From Bremerella alba (GTDB lineage Bacteria; Planctomycetota; Planctomycetia; Pirellulales; Pirellulaceae), in assembly GCF_013618625.1 (NCBI RefSeq), contig NZ_JABRWO010000008.1:1-64000 (forward strand): 64,000 nucleotides of DNA. Reading direction: 5' to 3'. The notes under the pieces were generated by a model that was given only the letters and a program-made list of their open reading frames with translations, made no database searches and was not told where the DNA came from. The translations under genes were made by a program, and so were the position numbers. How positions within the stretch are numbered: position 1 is the stretch's first letter; the number at the start of each line of letters is the position of its first letter. Shown in pieces: positions 1 to 9,097 of the stretch.

Positions 1-1
1 G

Positions 2-112
2 ATCAGCTTGATCAAACAGCAGAAAAGCAAGGAAAGCATCGTGATGCGGCGGCGTATGGCAGGCTGGAACGTGAACTTCCTAGCGGAAATCATAGGCCTG
101 CCAACGACTTAG
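2..112 (+). CDS. C-terminal end of an unidentified protein (partial)
   Basis: An open frame enters from the left edge and stops at the TAG at 110-112, giving 36 residues ending in NFLAEIIGLPTT. The end is basic (MRRRMAGW) then hydrophobic. A second frame (from base 1) is open to about 162, so the frame choice is not certain. Too little is visible to name a family. Confidence 0.3.
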   Translation: MSLIKQQKSKESIVMRRRMAGWNVNFLAEIIGLPTT

Positions 113-168
113 TATGCGTTAGCCGTGAGCATATGTATAGTGCTCAAATGAAAATTTTTTAAGATTCG

Positions 169-218
169 CGCGGGCGTGGGTTTTTAAGCAGATTTCAGGC
201 GTCCGGCCCGCGCCCGCG
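169..218. repeat. GC-rich inverted repeat between convergent genes
   Basis: CGCGGGCG at 169-176 is matched by CGCCCGCG at 211-218, with a 34-base spacer that starts GTGGGTTTTT. It lies between the partial plus-strand gene and the minus-strand HD gene, so it may end transcription from either side. It is not a clean intrinsic terminator, because the T-run falls in the loop. Confidence 0.35.
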
Positions 219-301
219 TGGGGCCTTACTTCTCTTCCGCAGAAGAGCCAATCGCCTGCGGGAAATTGAAATGCGGCGTGAGGAGGACGATTCTTCGTCC
301 G

Positions 302-1705
302 CTACATATTGGTCAAATCGTCCACCGCATGGTTTCCTACCAGCCGGTCGAGTGCCGCGGCCAGTTGGGGTGCCAGGGAAGCGTCTTGGGCGTAGATCCG
401 GCAGACCACGCGGCTGACCGGTAAGGAACGGAAGATCTTGTCGGTGGTCAGCTCTTTGATCTTCTTTTGGGCGGCGTCGTACATGAAGTTCTGGTGGTCG
501 CTGGGGCCGCGGGTGTTGGGGCGGAAGACGGTTCGGTTCAGGGCGATCTTCAGCGGGGTTTCTTTTAGCTCGGTCGGCAGCACCTCGCGCAGGGCCGTCA
601 GGGCGAAGCTTTCGTTGCGGAAGATGGTCATCTCTTGGCTTTCCCCTTCGTCGAAGCGGAGCGAACGTTCGCAGATAAAACGCCAAGGGATGTTGCGATT
701 GAGGAGGTCTTTCCACTTCCGGCCTACTTCGGCCTGATGGGGGTCGTCAGACTGGTGCCAGCGAGCCGCATCGACCAGGAGGCTGAATTCGGTGAAGCCT
801 TGGTAGGCGGCTAAGTTCTCGATGGGGTTGCCGGGGAACATCCAAGGGCGGCTTTCGGCGAACAAGTCTTCCAGCGTCTTGTCGATCGCCATCACTTCGC
901 GGTGGAAGTACACGGTTTGAAAGAGCTCAGCCCGAACGTTCATGAACCGGATAAGGGCCGCCATGCCGCGTTCGTGAATGGTAAGCCCTTTTTCAGTGAA
1001 AAAACTGTAGCGGATTAGTCGCTCTAAATCGTACGACTGTTGGCTGTAGCCGGTCATGTAGGCATCGCGGAGGACGAAGTCCATGTTGTCGATGGTGTAG
1101 ATGCCGCTGAGCAGGCTACGCAGAAAGCTGAGCCACTGGGGCCGCTCGGCCTGATCGCCGGGCTTGGGCCGCTGAATCATCCAGGCAAGTTGCTCGGGAT
1201 CGATGCGTTCGTGGTCTTCCAACTGCGAATAGGGATTACGCCGAAGCTGGGCGAGTAGATCCCCCAACTGGTGCTGAATGATATGGGCACCGAGCGATTC
1301 GTGCGTCAGGTTGAAGTGCTGCAGGAAGTGGCTATCGAAGAAATGTCCGAACGGACCGTGCCCTACATCGTGCAATAGGCCCGCCATTCGCAGGAGAGTT
1401 TCGACGTGGCCGCGCGAAGGGGTGTCGGGGCAGACCTCCTTCAGGCTCGGATACAGCTGATCGATCAGCCGGCTGGCCAGGTGCATCACCCCCAGTATGT
1501 GCTGGAAACGAGTATGCTCGGCGGTGGGGTAGACCCACCAGGCCGTTTGCAGCTGATGAATCTGACGCATCCGCTGTAGCCAGGGATGGTCGATGATGGT
1601 GCGTTCGGTGACTTCATCAGGGGAATTTCCTTCCGAGACGAAGGGAACATAACCATGAATGGGGTCGTAGCAGAGGGACTCGGCGGCGATTTTATCGAGA
1701 TTCAC
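302..1705 (-). CDS. HD-domain phosphohydrolase (COG1078/SAMHD1-like)
   Basis: A 467-residue protein of the HD superfamily, resembling deoxynucleoside triphosphate triphosphohydrolases and the YwfO/COG1078 group. The first metal-binding histidine sits in EHTRFQHILGV (about residue 64) and the HD pair in LLHDVGHGPFGH (about residues 112-113). Both match the family order HxRFxHxLGV then LLHDxGHGPF. The start is set at the GTG at 1705 because AAAGGAGTAAGG lies directly before it; the frame stays open 17 codons further upstream to another GTG at 1756, which has no such site. A cytoplasmic nucleotide or phosphoester hydrolase is likely; the substrate cannot be told from sequence. It is divergent from the secreted-protein gene at 1986. 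Confidence 0.85.
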   Translation of the reverse strand: MNLDKIAAESLCYDPIHGYVPFVSEGNSPDEVTERTIIDHPWLQRMRQIHQLQTAWWVYPTAEHTRFQHILGVMHLASRLIDQLYPSLKEVCPDTPSRGHVETLLRMAGLLHDVGHGPFGHFFDSHFLQHFNLTHESLGAHIIQHQLGDLLAQLRRNPYSQLEDHERIDPEQLAWMIQRPKPGDQAERPQWLSFLRSLLSGIYTIDNMDFVLRDAYMTGYSQQSYDLERLIRYSFFTEKGLTIHERGMAALIRFMNVRAELFQTVYFHREVMAIDKTLEDLFAESRPWMFPGNPIENLAAYQGFTEFSLLVDAARWHQSDDPHQAEVGRKWKDLLNRNIPWRFICERSLRFDEGESQEMTIFRNESFALTALREVLPTELKETPLKIALNRTVFRPNTRGPSDHQNFMYDAAQKKIKELTTDKIFRSLPVSRVVCRIYAQDASLAPQLAAALDRLVGNHAVDDLTNM

Positions 1706-1985
1706 CCTTACTCCTTTGGGGTTAATTGGGGCAAGCGTGGCTAGCAGAGCTTGCACCAGATTCGCTAGTTTCGCAGAATCAGGGAGATTCGTTAATTGTT
1801 GTAATCGTTATATCTTATGGATATCGGTTGTCGTTTTACCGGCAGATGTATGGAACTAAGGCAGTTCCGAGTTGGAATTTTAAACGCATTTGCCGATAGA
1901 AATAGCACCTCGGATTTTCCCGAATGTACGACAGGCAGCCTTTTGGGGAAATCCGTTTCACTCAGGCGGAGGAGTTTTGATTGTG

Positions 1986-3911
1986 ATGCAGGCATATCGC
2001 TGGGCGCGGTTCGCCCTACTTTGCGTAGGTATTTTCTCATTCGCTCAGCATCAGCTACAAGCTGCTCCGAAAGCAGCGACGGTGCTCCCCCAGACCATCA
2101 AGAGCTACGTTTCGATCCCTGATTACGATCAGGCATCGTCGAACTTCGACGAAACGCAGATCGGTAAAATGATGGCCGACCCGGTCATGAAGCCGTTTAC
2201 CGACGACCTGAAAGAGCAGATCAAGCAAAAGCTGATCGCCGGTGGCGTGAAGCTGGGCATTACGCTCGACGACCTGCAAGGCGTCTACGCCGGCGAAATC
2301 TGCTTCGCCAACGATCAGCCCAACGGCGCGAAGTCGGACGGCGTGGTGGTAACGATCGATGTGACCGGCAAGAAAGCCCAGGTCGATGCGTTGCTGGCCA
2401 AGATCTCGCAGAATCAAAAGCAAAAAGGGGCCACCGAGTCGAAGGTCACCATTGCTGGCGTTCAGGCTACCAAGTTCGACCTTCCGCCTAACGCCGAGAA
2501 GCCAGGCCCGAGCGAAGCTTACTACGCCATTCAGCAAGATCTGCTGATCGCTACCGACTCGAAAGCGACCCTAACCTACATCTTGGAAGCAATCGCTGCC
2601 GCCAAGCAAGACAACCTGGCCTCGCTGGAAGCGTTCAAGGCCGTGCTGGCTCGGGCTGAAGAAGGCCGCGGACCGGAAACGTACGACTTCGAATGGTTCG
2701 TCGAGCCGTTTGGCTACGCCGAAGTGATCCGCTCGCAGCAGGGTGGCCGCAAAAAACGCGGTACCGACATGCTGCAGCTGCTGCGGAATCAAGGTTTCGA
2801 CGCCGTGAAGGGCCTGGGTGGTTACGTCAACTTCATGGTGTCTGACGATGACGACCAGCTGGAAATGGTCCACAGCTCGTTTGTGTACGCTCCGCAAGAC
2901 CCCCAGGCCGAAGCTGGCGAGCGCTTCAAATTGGGTGCCCGCATCTTGAACTTCCCGAACGACAAGAACTACCAGCCGTACGATTGGGTTCCTGGCGAGA
3001 TCGCCACGTTCCTTAACTTCCGCTGGAACGTGCAAGACGCGTTCAAATTCAGCGAAACAATCGTCAACGAATACGCCGACGACGAGATCTTCGACGAGCT
3101 GATCGAAAGTCTGGAAAAAGATCCTGCCGGTCCAAAGGTCGATGTCGTCAATCAAATCGTCAAGCATCTCGACGACAAGGTCTGCATGCTGGTCGACGTG
3201 AAGACGCCGATCACGCCGCAATCGGAACAACGCCTGGTTGCTGTGCACTTGTTGGACGCAGCCCCGGTGAAAGCGGCCATCACGCAGATCATGGAGCAAG
3301 ACCCCAACGCCGAGAAGCACCCAGTGGGTGAGGAAGAAATTTGGGAGATTCACGAAGAGGAAGAAGAAATCCCCACGCTGGTCATCAGCGGTCCTGGCTT
3401 CCCGGACGCGTTTGCCGCCAACAATCAGTTCACCCAAGGTGGCAACAAGCCCAAGATCCCCAACGCAGCCGTCGCGGTGGTGGGTGATTGGGTTTACTTC
3501 GCCAACAACAAAGAGCTGATCAAGAAGGTCATCTTGACCAAGCAGGCTGGGGCCGACGCCAAACTGCTAAGCCAAGCGGCCGACTACGCACGAATGGACA
3601 AAGCCCTGGCAGCTTTAGGAAGCGGCGAAGACAGCTTCCGCCACTTTGCCCGCACCGATCAGGCTGCCCGCGTCACGTACGAACTGATGCAGCAAGGCAA
3701 GATGCCGGAATCGGAATCGGCCTTGGGCAAGGTCATCAACGAACTATGGAGCATGGGCCAAGACGACGAAACGATCACCCGCGAGCAGGAGATCGACGCC
3801 AGCAAGCTGCCGCCGTTCGCCCAGGTCGAAGGCTACCTCGGCCCGACCGGTTCGTACGGCCGCACTGAAGATGATGGCTGGTACGTTTCCGGTGCGATGC
3901 TGAAGAAGTAG
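1986..3911 (+). CDS. Large secreted hypothetical protein
   Basis: A 641-residue protein with an N-terminal signal peptide (MQAYRWARFALLCVGIF, then cleavage after the AAP region) and no other clear membrane segment. The mature part is acidic and rich in Asp, Glu, Lys and Gln, with a run EIHEEEEEIP near residue 455. I do not recognise a catalytic motif; long proteins of this type, often with weak internal repeats, are common and uncharacterised in planctomycetes. The ATG at 1986 is chosen because GGAGGAG (1968-1974) stands 11 bases ahead and because it begins the signal peptide; the frame extends 32 codons upstream with no support. A terminator follows at 3944. Confidence 0.8.
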   Translation: MQAYRWARFALLCVGIFSFAQHQLQAAPKAATVLPQTIKSYVSIPDYDQASSNFDETQIGKMMADPVMKPFTDDLKEQIKQKLIAGGVKLGITLDDLQGVYAGEICFANDQPNGAKSDGVVVTIDVTGKKAQVDALLAKISQNQKQKGATESKVTIAGVQATKFDLPPNAEKPGPSEAYYAIQQDLLIATDSKATLTYILEAIAAAKQDNLASLEAFKAVLARAEEGRGPETYDFEWFVEPFGYAEVIRSQQGGRKKRGTDMLQLLRNQGFDAVKGLGGYVNFMVSDDDDQLEMVHSSFVYAPQDPQAEAGERFKLGARILNFPNDKNYQPYDWVPGEIATFLNFRWNVQDAFKFSETIVNEYADDEIFDELIESLEKDPAGPKVDVVNQIVKHLDDKVCMLVDVKTPITPQSEQRLVAVHLLDAAPVKAAITQIMEQDPNAEKHPVGEEEIWEIHEEEEEIPTLVISGPGFPDAFAANNQFTQGGNKPKIPNAAVAVVGDWVYFANNKELIKKVILTKQAGADAKLLSQAADYARMDKALAALGSGEDSFRHFARTDQAARVTYELMQQGKMPESESALGKVINELWSMGQDDETITREQEIDASKLPPFAQVEGYLGPTGSYGRTEDDGWYVSGAMLKK

Positions 3912-3943
3912 ATTGCCTGCGGGCACGATTGAAATAAGAAAGA

Positions 3944-3970
3944 AGCCTCGGCCTAGCCGGGGCTTTTTTT
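3944..3970 (+). terminator. Rho-independent terminator after the secreted-protein gene
   Basis: AGCCTCGGC and GCCGGGGCT form a nine-pair stem with one G-T pair around a CTA loop, followed by seven T. The hairpin overlaps the last codons of the convergent gene on the minus strand. Confidence 0.8.
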
Positions 3971-4660
3971 ATGGAACTGGCTTTCTTCGCCATGATGCTT
4001 CAAAAGATACTGCTTCAGCGGCTGGGAAACAAACACGGTCATCATCGTAGCGCCGCTGTGTTTGGTGCCTGACTGGATATGCAGGTTCACGCCGTTCTCG
4101 TAAAGTTTGCAGGGACGCACGATGATCTGGTCCCACGGGGTGTACTTAAACGACACGGCCGCCATGCCGTTCTCGAAGAACTCGATCGCTCCGAAGTCTC
4201 GATCCCACCACAACTGCAAAAACAAAATCGTTGTGAATATGCCGACTTGAACCTGGGAGATGATTACGATCCAGGGGAAGTCTTGTTTCGCAAATAGAAT
4301 GGCCAAGATCAGGTTCGCGAGATACACGATGGCCATGAAGAAGAAGTTGCAGGCCGTTGCGGTTCGCCCGAGGGCTCGTGATCTGGCCATGCCGACGTTG
4401 GTTTGCCCTACACGCCGACCGGCGACCGACAAAACTTTCTCGCGCAGCATCGAGCAAAAGATAAACGTCGCGGCGACGACGGTCATGTCAACAAGAAGAA
4501 TCATCAGGGCAAAGACGGCCTGACGAGCAGTCATCGTGCGAAATAGGGGCGCAAGCAGGGCAGAGGCCAATGCCAACACGGCTATCAGCACCAGCAAATG
4601 AATCAGGCCGAACTGCCGAGGGCGTTCGTCAACGAGTTCCAGTTCTGGTTCGGTGTCCAT
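3953..4660 (-). CDS. Four-helix membrane protein, unknown function
   Basis: A 235-residue protein with four predicted membrane segments: LIHLLVLIAVLALASALLAP (about 19-38), a second near 48-70, CNFFFMAIVYLANLILAIL (about 103-121) and IVIISQVQVGIFTTILFLQL. A soluble C-terminal part follows, with FFENGMAAVSFKYTPWDQI, a pattern like the small PH-like domain (about 155-215) seen after membrane helices in other bacterial proteins. The N-terminus is acidic and cytoplasmic. No enzyme motif is visible. The 3' end overlaps the terminator of the convergent neighbour. Confidence 0.7.
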   Translation of the reverse strand: MDTEPELELVDERPRQFGLIHLLVLIAVLALASALLAPLFRTMTARQAVFALMILLVDMTVVAATFIFCSMLREKVLSVAGRRVGQTNVGMARSRALGRTATACNFFFMAIVYLANLILAILFAKQDFPWIVIISQVQVGIFTTILFLQLWWDRDFGAIEFFENGMAAVSFKYTPWDQIIVRPCKLYENGVNLHIQSGTKHSGATMMTVFVSQPLKQYLLKHHGEESQFHKKSPG

Positions 4661-4869
4661 GGCATTCGTAAAAGGTGGCCAGCTTCGTCAATGCGGTTAG
4701 ATTACCTTACCCAACATCGCAAGTACACATTCGCAAGCTCTGCTCGATTGGCTCTACTGCGATGTCGACACTTGGCTCTTTTTAAAGCCAGGGTGGATGA
4801 TAACGCCCAGCTTTTGCGGTTATGTTGAAGACCTATCGGAGGATTCGACTCCCCTAATATGGCGAAAGC

Positions 4870-4897
4870 TTGGCGTTTAGGCCGGTCGCGCTATAAT
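4870..4897 (+). promoter_or_regulatory. Candidate sigma-70 promoter for the AAA/VWA genes
   Basis: TTGGCG at 4870-4875 and a perfect TATAAT at 4892-4897, separated by 16 bases, end 47 bases before the GTG start of the AAA+ gene. Confidence 0.5.
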
Positions 4898-4944
4898 TCG
4901 AGGAGTTTCCAGAAAATCGACCATCCACGGGGAAGTTTGGAATA

Positions 4945-6384
4945 GTGACAAGCTCGAACGACGTGACCGACACCGCCTCGCGCCCAGTGAACTTGAAAGA
5001 ATTGAAGGAGAGCGGTTGGCAGTCGCGCTCTGTGAAAGAGGAAATTCAAGAGAACTTCATTCGCATGCTCGCTGCCGAGCAGGAAACGTTTCCCGGGATG
5101 GTCGGCTACGAAGACACCGTCTTGCCGGAGATTCACCTGGCGCTGATCGCCGGACACGACATGCTGTTCATGGGCGAGAAAGGGCAGGGGAAGAGCCGCA
5201 TGATGCGGATGATGGTTCGCTTCCTGGATGAAGCCTTGCCGTACCTGAACATTCCTGGCTGCCCAGTCCATGAAGACCCTTATCATCCGATCACCTCGAT
5301 CGCCAAAAACTTCGTGGCTGCGCACGGGGACGAAGAGATCCCCATTGCCTGGTGGCCGCGTGCAGAACGCTACGCCGAGCGTCTGGCACCTGGGACCAAG
5401 TTTGCCGACGTGATCGGCGAAATCGACCCGGCCAAGCTGGCCGGCGGCGTGAGCATGAGCACCGAAGAAGCGTTGCACTTTGGCCTAATCCCACGGATGC
5501 ACCGGGGGATCTTCGCCATGAACGAACTGCCAGAGCTGGACGAGCTGGTCCAGGTGGGGCTGTTCAACATGCTCGAAGAACGCGACGTGCAGATCCGCGG
5601 ATACCCCGTGAACTTCGATATCGACCTGGTGCTGCTCTTCTCGGCCAACCCTTCCACGTTCAACCGCAGCGGCAAGGTGATCCCACAGTTGAAGGACCGC
5701 ATCGGTTCAGTCATTCATACGCACTACCCACGGCAGCGTGACCTGGGGATTCAGATCATCGAGCAAGAGGCCGACGTAAGCTTAGAGGGCGAGTACCCGG
5801 TGGTGATGCCGTACTTCATGAAGGAAGTGCTTGAACAGGTTACCGAAGCGGCCCGGCGTAGTAAGTTTGTCGATCAGCAGTCAGGCGTCAGTGCCCGGTT
5901 TAGTATCGCCAACTACAGCACCGTGATCGCCTCGGCCCGGCACCGTGGGATTTTACTCAACGAGAAGCCAGCGGTGGTCCGCCTGAGCGATTTCGGGCAC
6001 ATCTATACGTCGAGCCTGGGCAAGCTGGAACTCGACATGATGGGGAGCCATCAGATGTCCGAGCGACAGGTTCTCGATGCGTTGATTGCCGAAGCGGTCG
6101 GAACGGTCTTTCAGGAATACATTCAAGAGCACGGGCTCGAAGAGATCGCCGAGATCTTCCAGAAAGGGATCAAGATCGAGGTGGGCGATTTGCTTCCCTC
6201 AGATCATTACGGCGACCGGCTCAAGCGGGTTCCACCGGTCTGGGATCGCGCGTTTGAAGTCAACGCGTCGGAAAACCCAGCCATGCGGGCCTCGTGCGTC
6301 GAGTTCGTGCTGGCAGGCTTGTACGCGTTGGATCGCATCAGCCGAGCCCAACACCACGGCAAGATAACCTACGAGTTTGAATAG
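4945..6384 (+). CDS. MoxR/magnesium-chelatase-type AAA+ ATPase
   Basis: A 479-residue AAA+ protein of the chelatase-I/MoxR clade. The Walker A motif GEKGQGKS is at residues 77-84. The Walker B position reads [12 protein letters not shown] (188-199), with Asn-Glu where most AAA+ proteins have Asp-Glu. A sensor-1-like segment [10 protein letters not shown] follows near 233. Such ATPases work with a VWA-domain partner to remodel or metallate a target protein, and the next gene encodes that partner. The start is GTG at 4945 with GGGGAAG at 4930-4936. The target is unknown and chlorophyll synthesis is not implied. A candidate promoter ends at 4897. Confidence 0.85.
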   Translation: MTSSNDVTDTASRPVNLKELKESGWQSRSVKEEIQENFIRMLAAEQETFPGMVGYEDTVLPEIHLALIAGHDMLFMGEKGQGKSRMMRMMVRFLDEALPYLNIPGCPVHEDPYHPITSIAKNFVAAHGDEEIPIAWWPRAERYAERLAPGTKFADVIGEIDPAKLAGGVSMSTEEALHFGLIPRMHRGIFAMNELPELDELVQVGLFNMLEERDVQIRGYPVNFDIDLVLLFSANPSTFNRSGKVIPQLKDRIGSVIHTHYPRQRDLGIQIIEQEADVSLEGEYPVVMPYFMKEVLEQVTEAARRSKFVDQQSGVSARFSIANYSTVIASARHRGILLNEKPAVVRLSDFGHIYTSSLGKLELDMMGSHQMSERQVLDALIAEAVGTVFQEYIQEHGLEEIAEIFQKGIKIEVGDLLPSDHYGDRLKRVPPVWDRAFEVNASENPAMRASCVEFVLAGLYALDRISRAQHHGKITYEFE

Positions 6385-6407
6385 GCACACAGCGAGCGAC
6401 CGCACTA

Positions 6408-6447
6408 GTCCCCTAGCTCTCTCCCCCGATTACAGGGGCGAGGGGAC
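6408..6447. repeat. REP-like palindromic intergenic element
   Basis: GTCCCCT at 6408-6414 and AGGGGAC at 6441-6447 enclose a second nested pair (CCCC and GGGG around GATTACA). Sequences of this C-rich/G-rich mirror type recur between genes in some planctomycete genomes. No second full copy is present in this window, so the repeat status is inferred. Confidence 0.4.
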
Positions 6448-6492
6448 CTGACAATGTACCATTCGACTGCCCTTTGTAGGGCTTAAGAGCCA

Positions 6493-8202
6493 ATGACAAA
6501 ATCACCACGCAAACACAAACCGGGCGGAATTGTTCATACCTATCAGAAGTATGACCCGATGAAGTTCCCGAGCCCTAAGACTCCTCCGCCTGATCTTGTC
6601 TCGCCGGCGATGGAGCATTGGTTGATGTATGGCGATCGGATGGAGCTGACGCCGGAGCAGTTGGCCAATGCGGTGAAGATCGACCCGAGCCAGATTGCCG
6701 GCCTGGGGCCAAGTATTGAATCGTTGATCAAGATGCTTGAGGAGCGCAAGCGAAAGATCCTCGAAACGTACGAAACTGATGCCGCCCAAAAAGGGGCCAA
6801 GAAGGCCTACCGCGACCATGGCGAGCCGATGCAGCCACCCAAACGGCAGCGAGAGAGGTTTCAACTCGGCTTCGAGCAAGAGCAACTGTACGACTTAGAA
6901 CGTGTCTGGTATGGCTTGGATGACGAACGCTCGCCGTTTGCCCGCGACCTGGTTATGCTGATCGAGCATCTCAGCCGGAAGTACGAAGTCGACCAGCTGG
7001 TGGCCAAGTATACCTTCACCGGTCTTCAGGCGATGACTGTCGACAAGGCGATTGAGGTCAAGGAAGAGCTGGAGAAGATCGACGAACTGCTCGAACAGCT
7101 GAAACAGGCCAAAGAGAACGCCCAGATCGGCATCATCGACATGGAGCAGCTTTCCGAATACGCCGACCCAGGCGAGATGGAACAGCTGATGCAGCTTCAG
7201 CGGCAGGTCGAACAGTATTTGCGCGAGCAAGCCGAGCAGCAGGGGCTGACCAATCAGTCAGGTAACGTCCATTTAACGCCGCAAGCGTACAAGATCTTCC
7301 AAGGGAAACTGCTTGAGCGGATCTTCGGCAATCTGCAGGCATCGCGCACCGGTCGGCATCAAGGACCGATCGTGGGGGAGGGGGCTGTCGAGCTGCAGTC
7401 GACCAAAGACTACGAATTCGGCGATTCGTTGACCAATATGGACATCCCTCAGACGCTGATCAACGCGATGCTGCGTCAGGGGGACGAGCGTCCGCTGCAA
7501 ATGCGTAGTGAAGACATTGTCATTCACAAGACGAAGAACAATCCCAAGTGTGCGACCTGCGTGATCATGGATATGAGCGGGAGCATGCGGTACGACGCCC
7601 AGTATGCGAACGTCAAACGGATGGCCTTGGCGATGCAGGGACTCATACGCAGCGAATATCCCGGCGACTTTTTGCAAATGATCGAGATGTATTCGTTCGC
7701 CAAGCCGGTGGCCCCGGGAGATGTGATTGGTTTGTTGCCCAAACCGGTCACGATTCACGACCCGGTGGTGCGGCTGCGGGCCGATATGAGCAAGCCGGAA
7801 ATTAGCGAATACCGGATTCCGCCCCACTTCACCAATATTCAGCACGCACTTCAGCAAGCTCGCTTGTTCCTTAGCAGCCAAGATACACCCAATCGGCAGA
7901 TCATTTTGATAACCGATGGTCTGCCGACGGCTCACTTTGAAGGGCACGAGCTCTTTTTGCTCTATCCGCCGGACCTGCGCACCGAAGAGGCGACGATGCG
8001 TGAAGGAAAGTTGTGCCAGCAACAAGGAATCACGATCAATATGTTTTTGGTGCCTAGCTGGTCGCAGAGTGAAGAAGACATCCGCTTCGCCTATCGGCTG
8101 GCCGAATCGACCAAGGGCCGCGTCTTTTTTACGGCCGGAAACGACCTGGATCGCTACGTGGTGTGGGATTACATCAACCGCAAACGCGAAGTCTTAGGAT
8201 AA
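6493..8202 (+). CDS. VWA-domain protein, partner of the AAA+ ATPase
   Basis: A 569-residue protein with a C-terminal von Willebrand factor A domain. The MIDAS metal site DMSGS is at residues 360-364 and the strand IILITDGLPTAH lies about 115 residues later. The middle part (about 183-250) is charged and rich in Glu, Lys and Gln, fitting a coiled coil. The N-terminal third has no motif I recognise. VWA proteins paired with MoxR/chelatase-type ATPases act as substrate adaptors (the BchD/CoxE/NorD logic). The gene is 108 bases after the ATPase gene, with the palindromic element between; co-transcription is likely. The start is the first ATG; a ribosome binding site is weak. Confidence 0.85.
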   Translation: MTKSPRKHKPGGIVHTYQKYDPMKFPSPKTPPPDLVSPAMEHWLMYGDRMELTPEQLANAVKIDPSQIAGLGPSIESLIKMLEERKRKILETYETDAAQKGAKKAYRDHGEPMQPPKRQRERFQLGFEQEQLYDLERVWYGLDDERSPFARDLVMLIEHLSRKYEVDQLVAKYTFTGLQAMTVDKAIEVKEELEKIDELLEQLKQAKENAQIGIIDMEQLSEYADPGEMEQLMQLQRQVEQYLREQAEQQGLTNQSGNVHLTPQAYKIFQGKLLERIFGNLQASRTGRHQGPIVGEGAVELQSTKDYEFGDSLTNMDIPQTLINAMLRQGDERPLQMRSEDIVIHKTKNNPKCATCVIMDMSGSMRYDAQYANVKRMALAMQGLIRSEYPGDFLQMIEMYSFAKPVAPGDVIGLLPKPVTIHDPVVRLRADMSKPEISEYRIPPHFTNIQHALQQARLFLSSQDTPNRQIILITDGLPTAHFEGHELFLLYPPDLRTEEATMREGKLCQQQGITINMFLVPSWSQSEEDIRFAYRLAESTKGRVFFTAGNDLDRYVVWDYINRKREVLG

Positions 8203-8239
8203 GTGACGAAACTGCGGTTCATAAAGGCACCATCCCGCA

Positions 8240-8271
8240 GGTTGACCCAGAGATGAATCTCTGGGCCAACC
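8240..8271. repeat. Long perfect-loop hairpin after the VWA gene
   Basis: GGTTGaCCCAGAGA (8240-8253) pairs with TCTCTGGGcCAACC (8258-8271) around a TGAA tetraloop: 13 of 14 positions pair. No T-run follows, so it is not a standard intrinsic terminator. It lies 37 bases after the VWA stop and may protect the transcript 3' end or form part of a leader for the downstream small gene. Confidence 0.6.
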
Positions 8272-8419
8272 TTGGTCTTAAGAGCATCTTCGGTGTTTTG
8301 GGGATCGATACCGTTAAGTATCTGTGCCGTCCGCACCTATCGTTGCATCGCTTCGGCCTGCGGTTTACCTCATCTAATCGGAAAAACGAGCACAACTTTC
8401 CCTTGGGCACGTTTTGGCC

Positions 8420-8446
8420 AAGTCTTTCGCCCATGTTTGCCGATGA
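8420..8446 (+). promoter_or_regulatory. Candidate flagellar (sigma-28) promoter
   Basis: GCCGATGA at 8439-8446 matches seven of eight bases of the FliA -10 consensus GCCGATAA. Eleven bases upstream, AAGTCTTT at 8420-8427 matches the -35 TAAAGTTT only partly (four of eight). The 11-base spacing is exact. It sits 78 bases before the YjfB-like gene, whose family is linked to motility. Confidence 0.35.
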
Positions 8447-8523
8447 AAGAGACACGGCTTGGTCGTTTTCTTTTGGGGAATCGGTCTATCGTAAGACTCA
8501 GCATCACTCTCGGGAGCAGAAAA

Positions 8524-8724
8524 ATGGCAAGCGTGGATGGTATCGCTTCGCAAGCGACGGCGATTCAACAGTCTCAAGTTCAAAATCAGGCAGATATTGC
8601 GGTTGCGAAGAAATCGTTAGACGCTCAAAAGCTGCAAGGCGATGCTGCGGTTCAGCTGATTGAGTCGGCGGCACGTATTAGCAAGTCGCCCGGTAGCGGT
8701 AACTTGATCAACACGTCTGGCTAA
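8524..8724 (+). CDS. YjfB-family putative motility protein
   Basis: A 66-residue protein resembling the YjfB family (annotated as putative motility protein). The hallmark is visible: a short N-terminus, then QNQADIAVAKKSLDAQ and LQGDAAVQLIESA, like the family's VGLAVLKKAMD...GAALVQMLES. Length is as expected for the family (about 55-70). There is no signal peptide or membrane segment; it should be a small helical cytoplasmic protein. The ATG at 8524 has GGGAGCAG just upstream. The frame is open 84 codons further upstream, but only this part has the family pattern. A candidate sigma-28 promoter and a strong terminator flank it, so it is probably a single-gene transcript. Confidence 0.75.
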   Translation: MASVDGIASQATAIQQSQVQNQADIAVAKKSLDAQKLQGDAAVQLIESAARISKSPGSGNLINTSG

Positions 8725-8749
8725 GCCACGTTCGCGAATCAAAACACAT

Positions 8750-8791
8750 CACGCCGCGTTACTTTTTTAGTAACGACGGCGTGTTTTGTTT
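8750..8791 (+). terminator. Rho-independent terminator after the YjfB-like gene
   Basis: CACGCCGcGTTACT and AGTAACgaCGGCGTG form a long stem around TTTTT, followed by TTTTGTTT. It begins 26 bases after the stop codon. Confidence 0.85.
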
Positions 8792-9097
8792 CTTGAAGGC
8801 AACAAGCACGTTTGCTCTGCACGCTACATTCACGCGCACTAGTGAGTTGCCTTTACGGAGGGAAGAGCTATGGTTCGTAATGCATACCGCGCGCGACGAT
8901 TGCTTGTGCGAACATGACAATCGGCATGACAAAATCATGCGACAAACAACGCGTAAGTTATTGCGTTTTTAAAACGTCGTCGTTAGTCTAAAGAAGAGTG
9001 ACATGCTTGCACGTCACCCAAGTCGCTACGGCAAACCTTGCAAATCAAAATTCAATTGCAAGTTTGCTCCCCAGCGAACACGTTCTGAAGGCTTTGA
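8792..9097. other. Intergenic stretch with one small inverted repeat
   Basis: No gene is supported here. GTGACaTGC and GCAcGTCAC (8998-9017, TT loop) form a compact dyad about 80 bases before the next start and could be an operator or a hairpin. Short frames in this stretch have no ribosome binding site or family likeness. Confidence 0.4.

Noticed and set aside
2571-3437. A 288-codon frame antisense to the secreted-protein gene
   Set aside because: Extreme Val/Asp/Leu/Phe content expected from reading codon-biased DNA backwards; the plus gene has a ribosome site and signal peptide.
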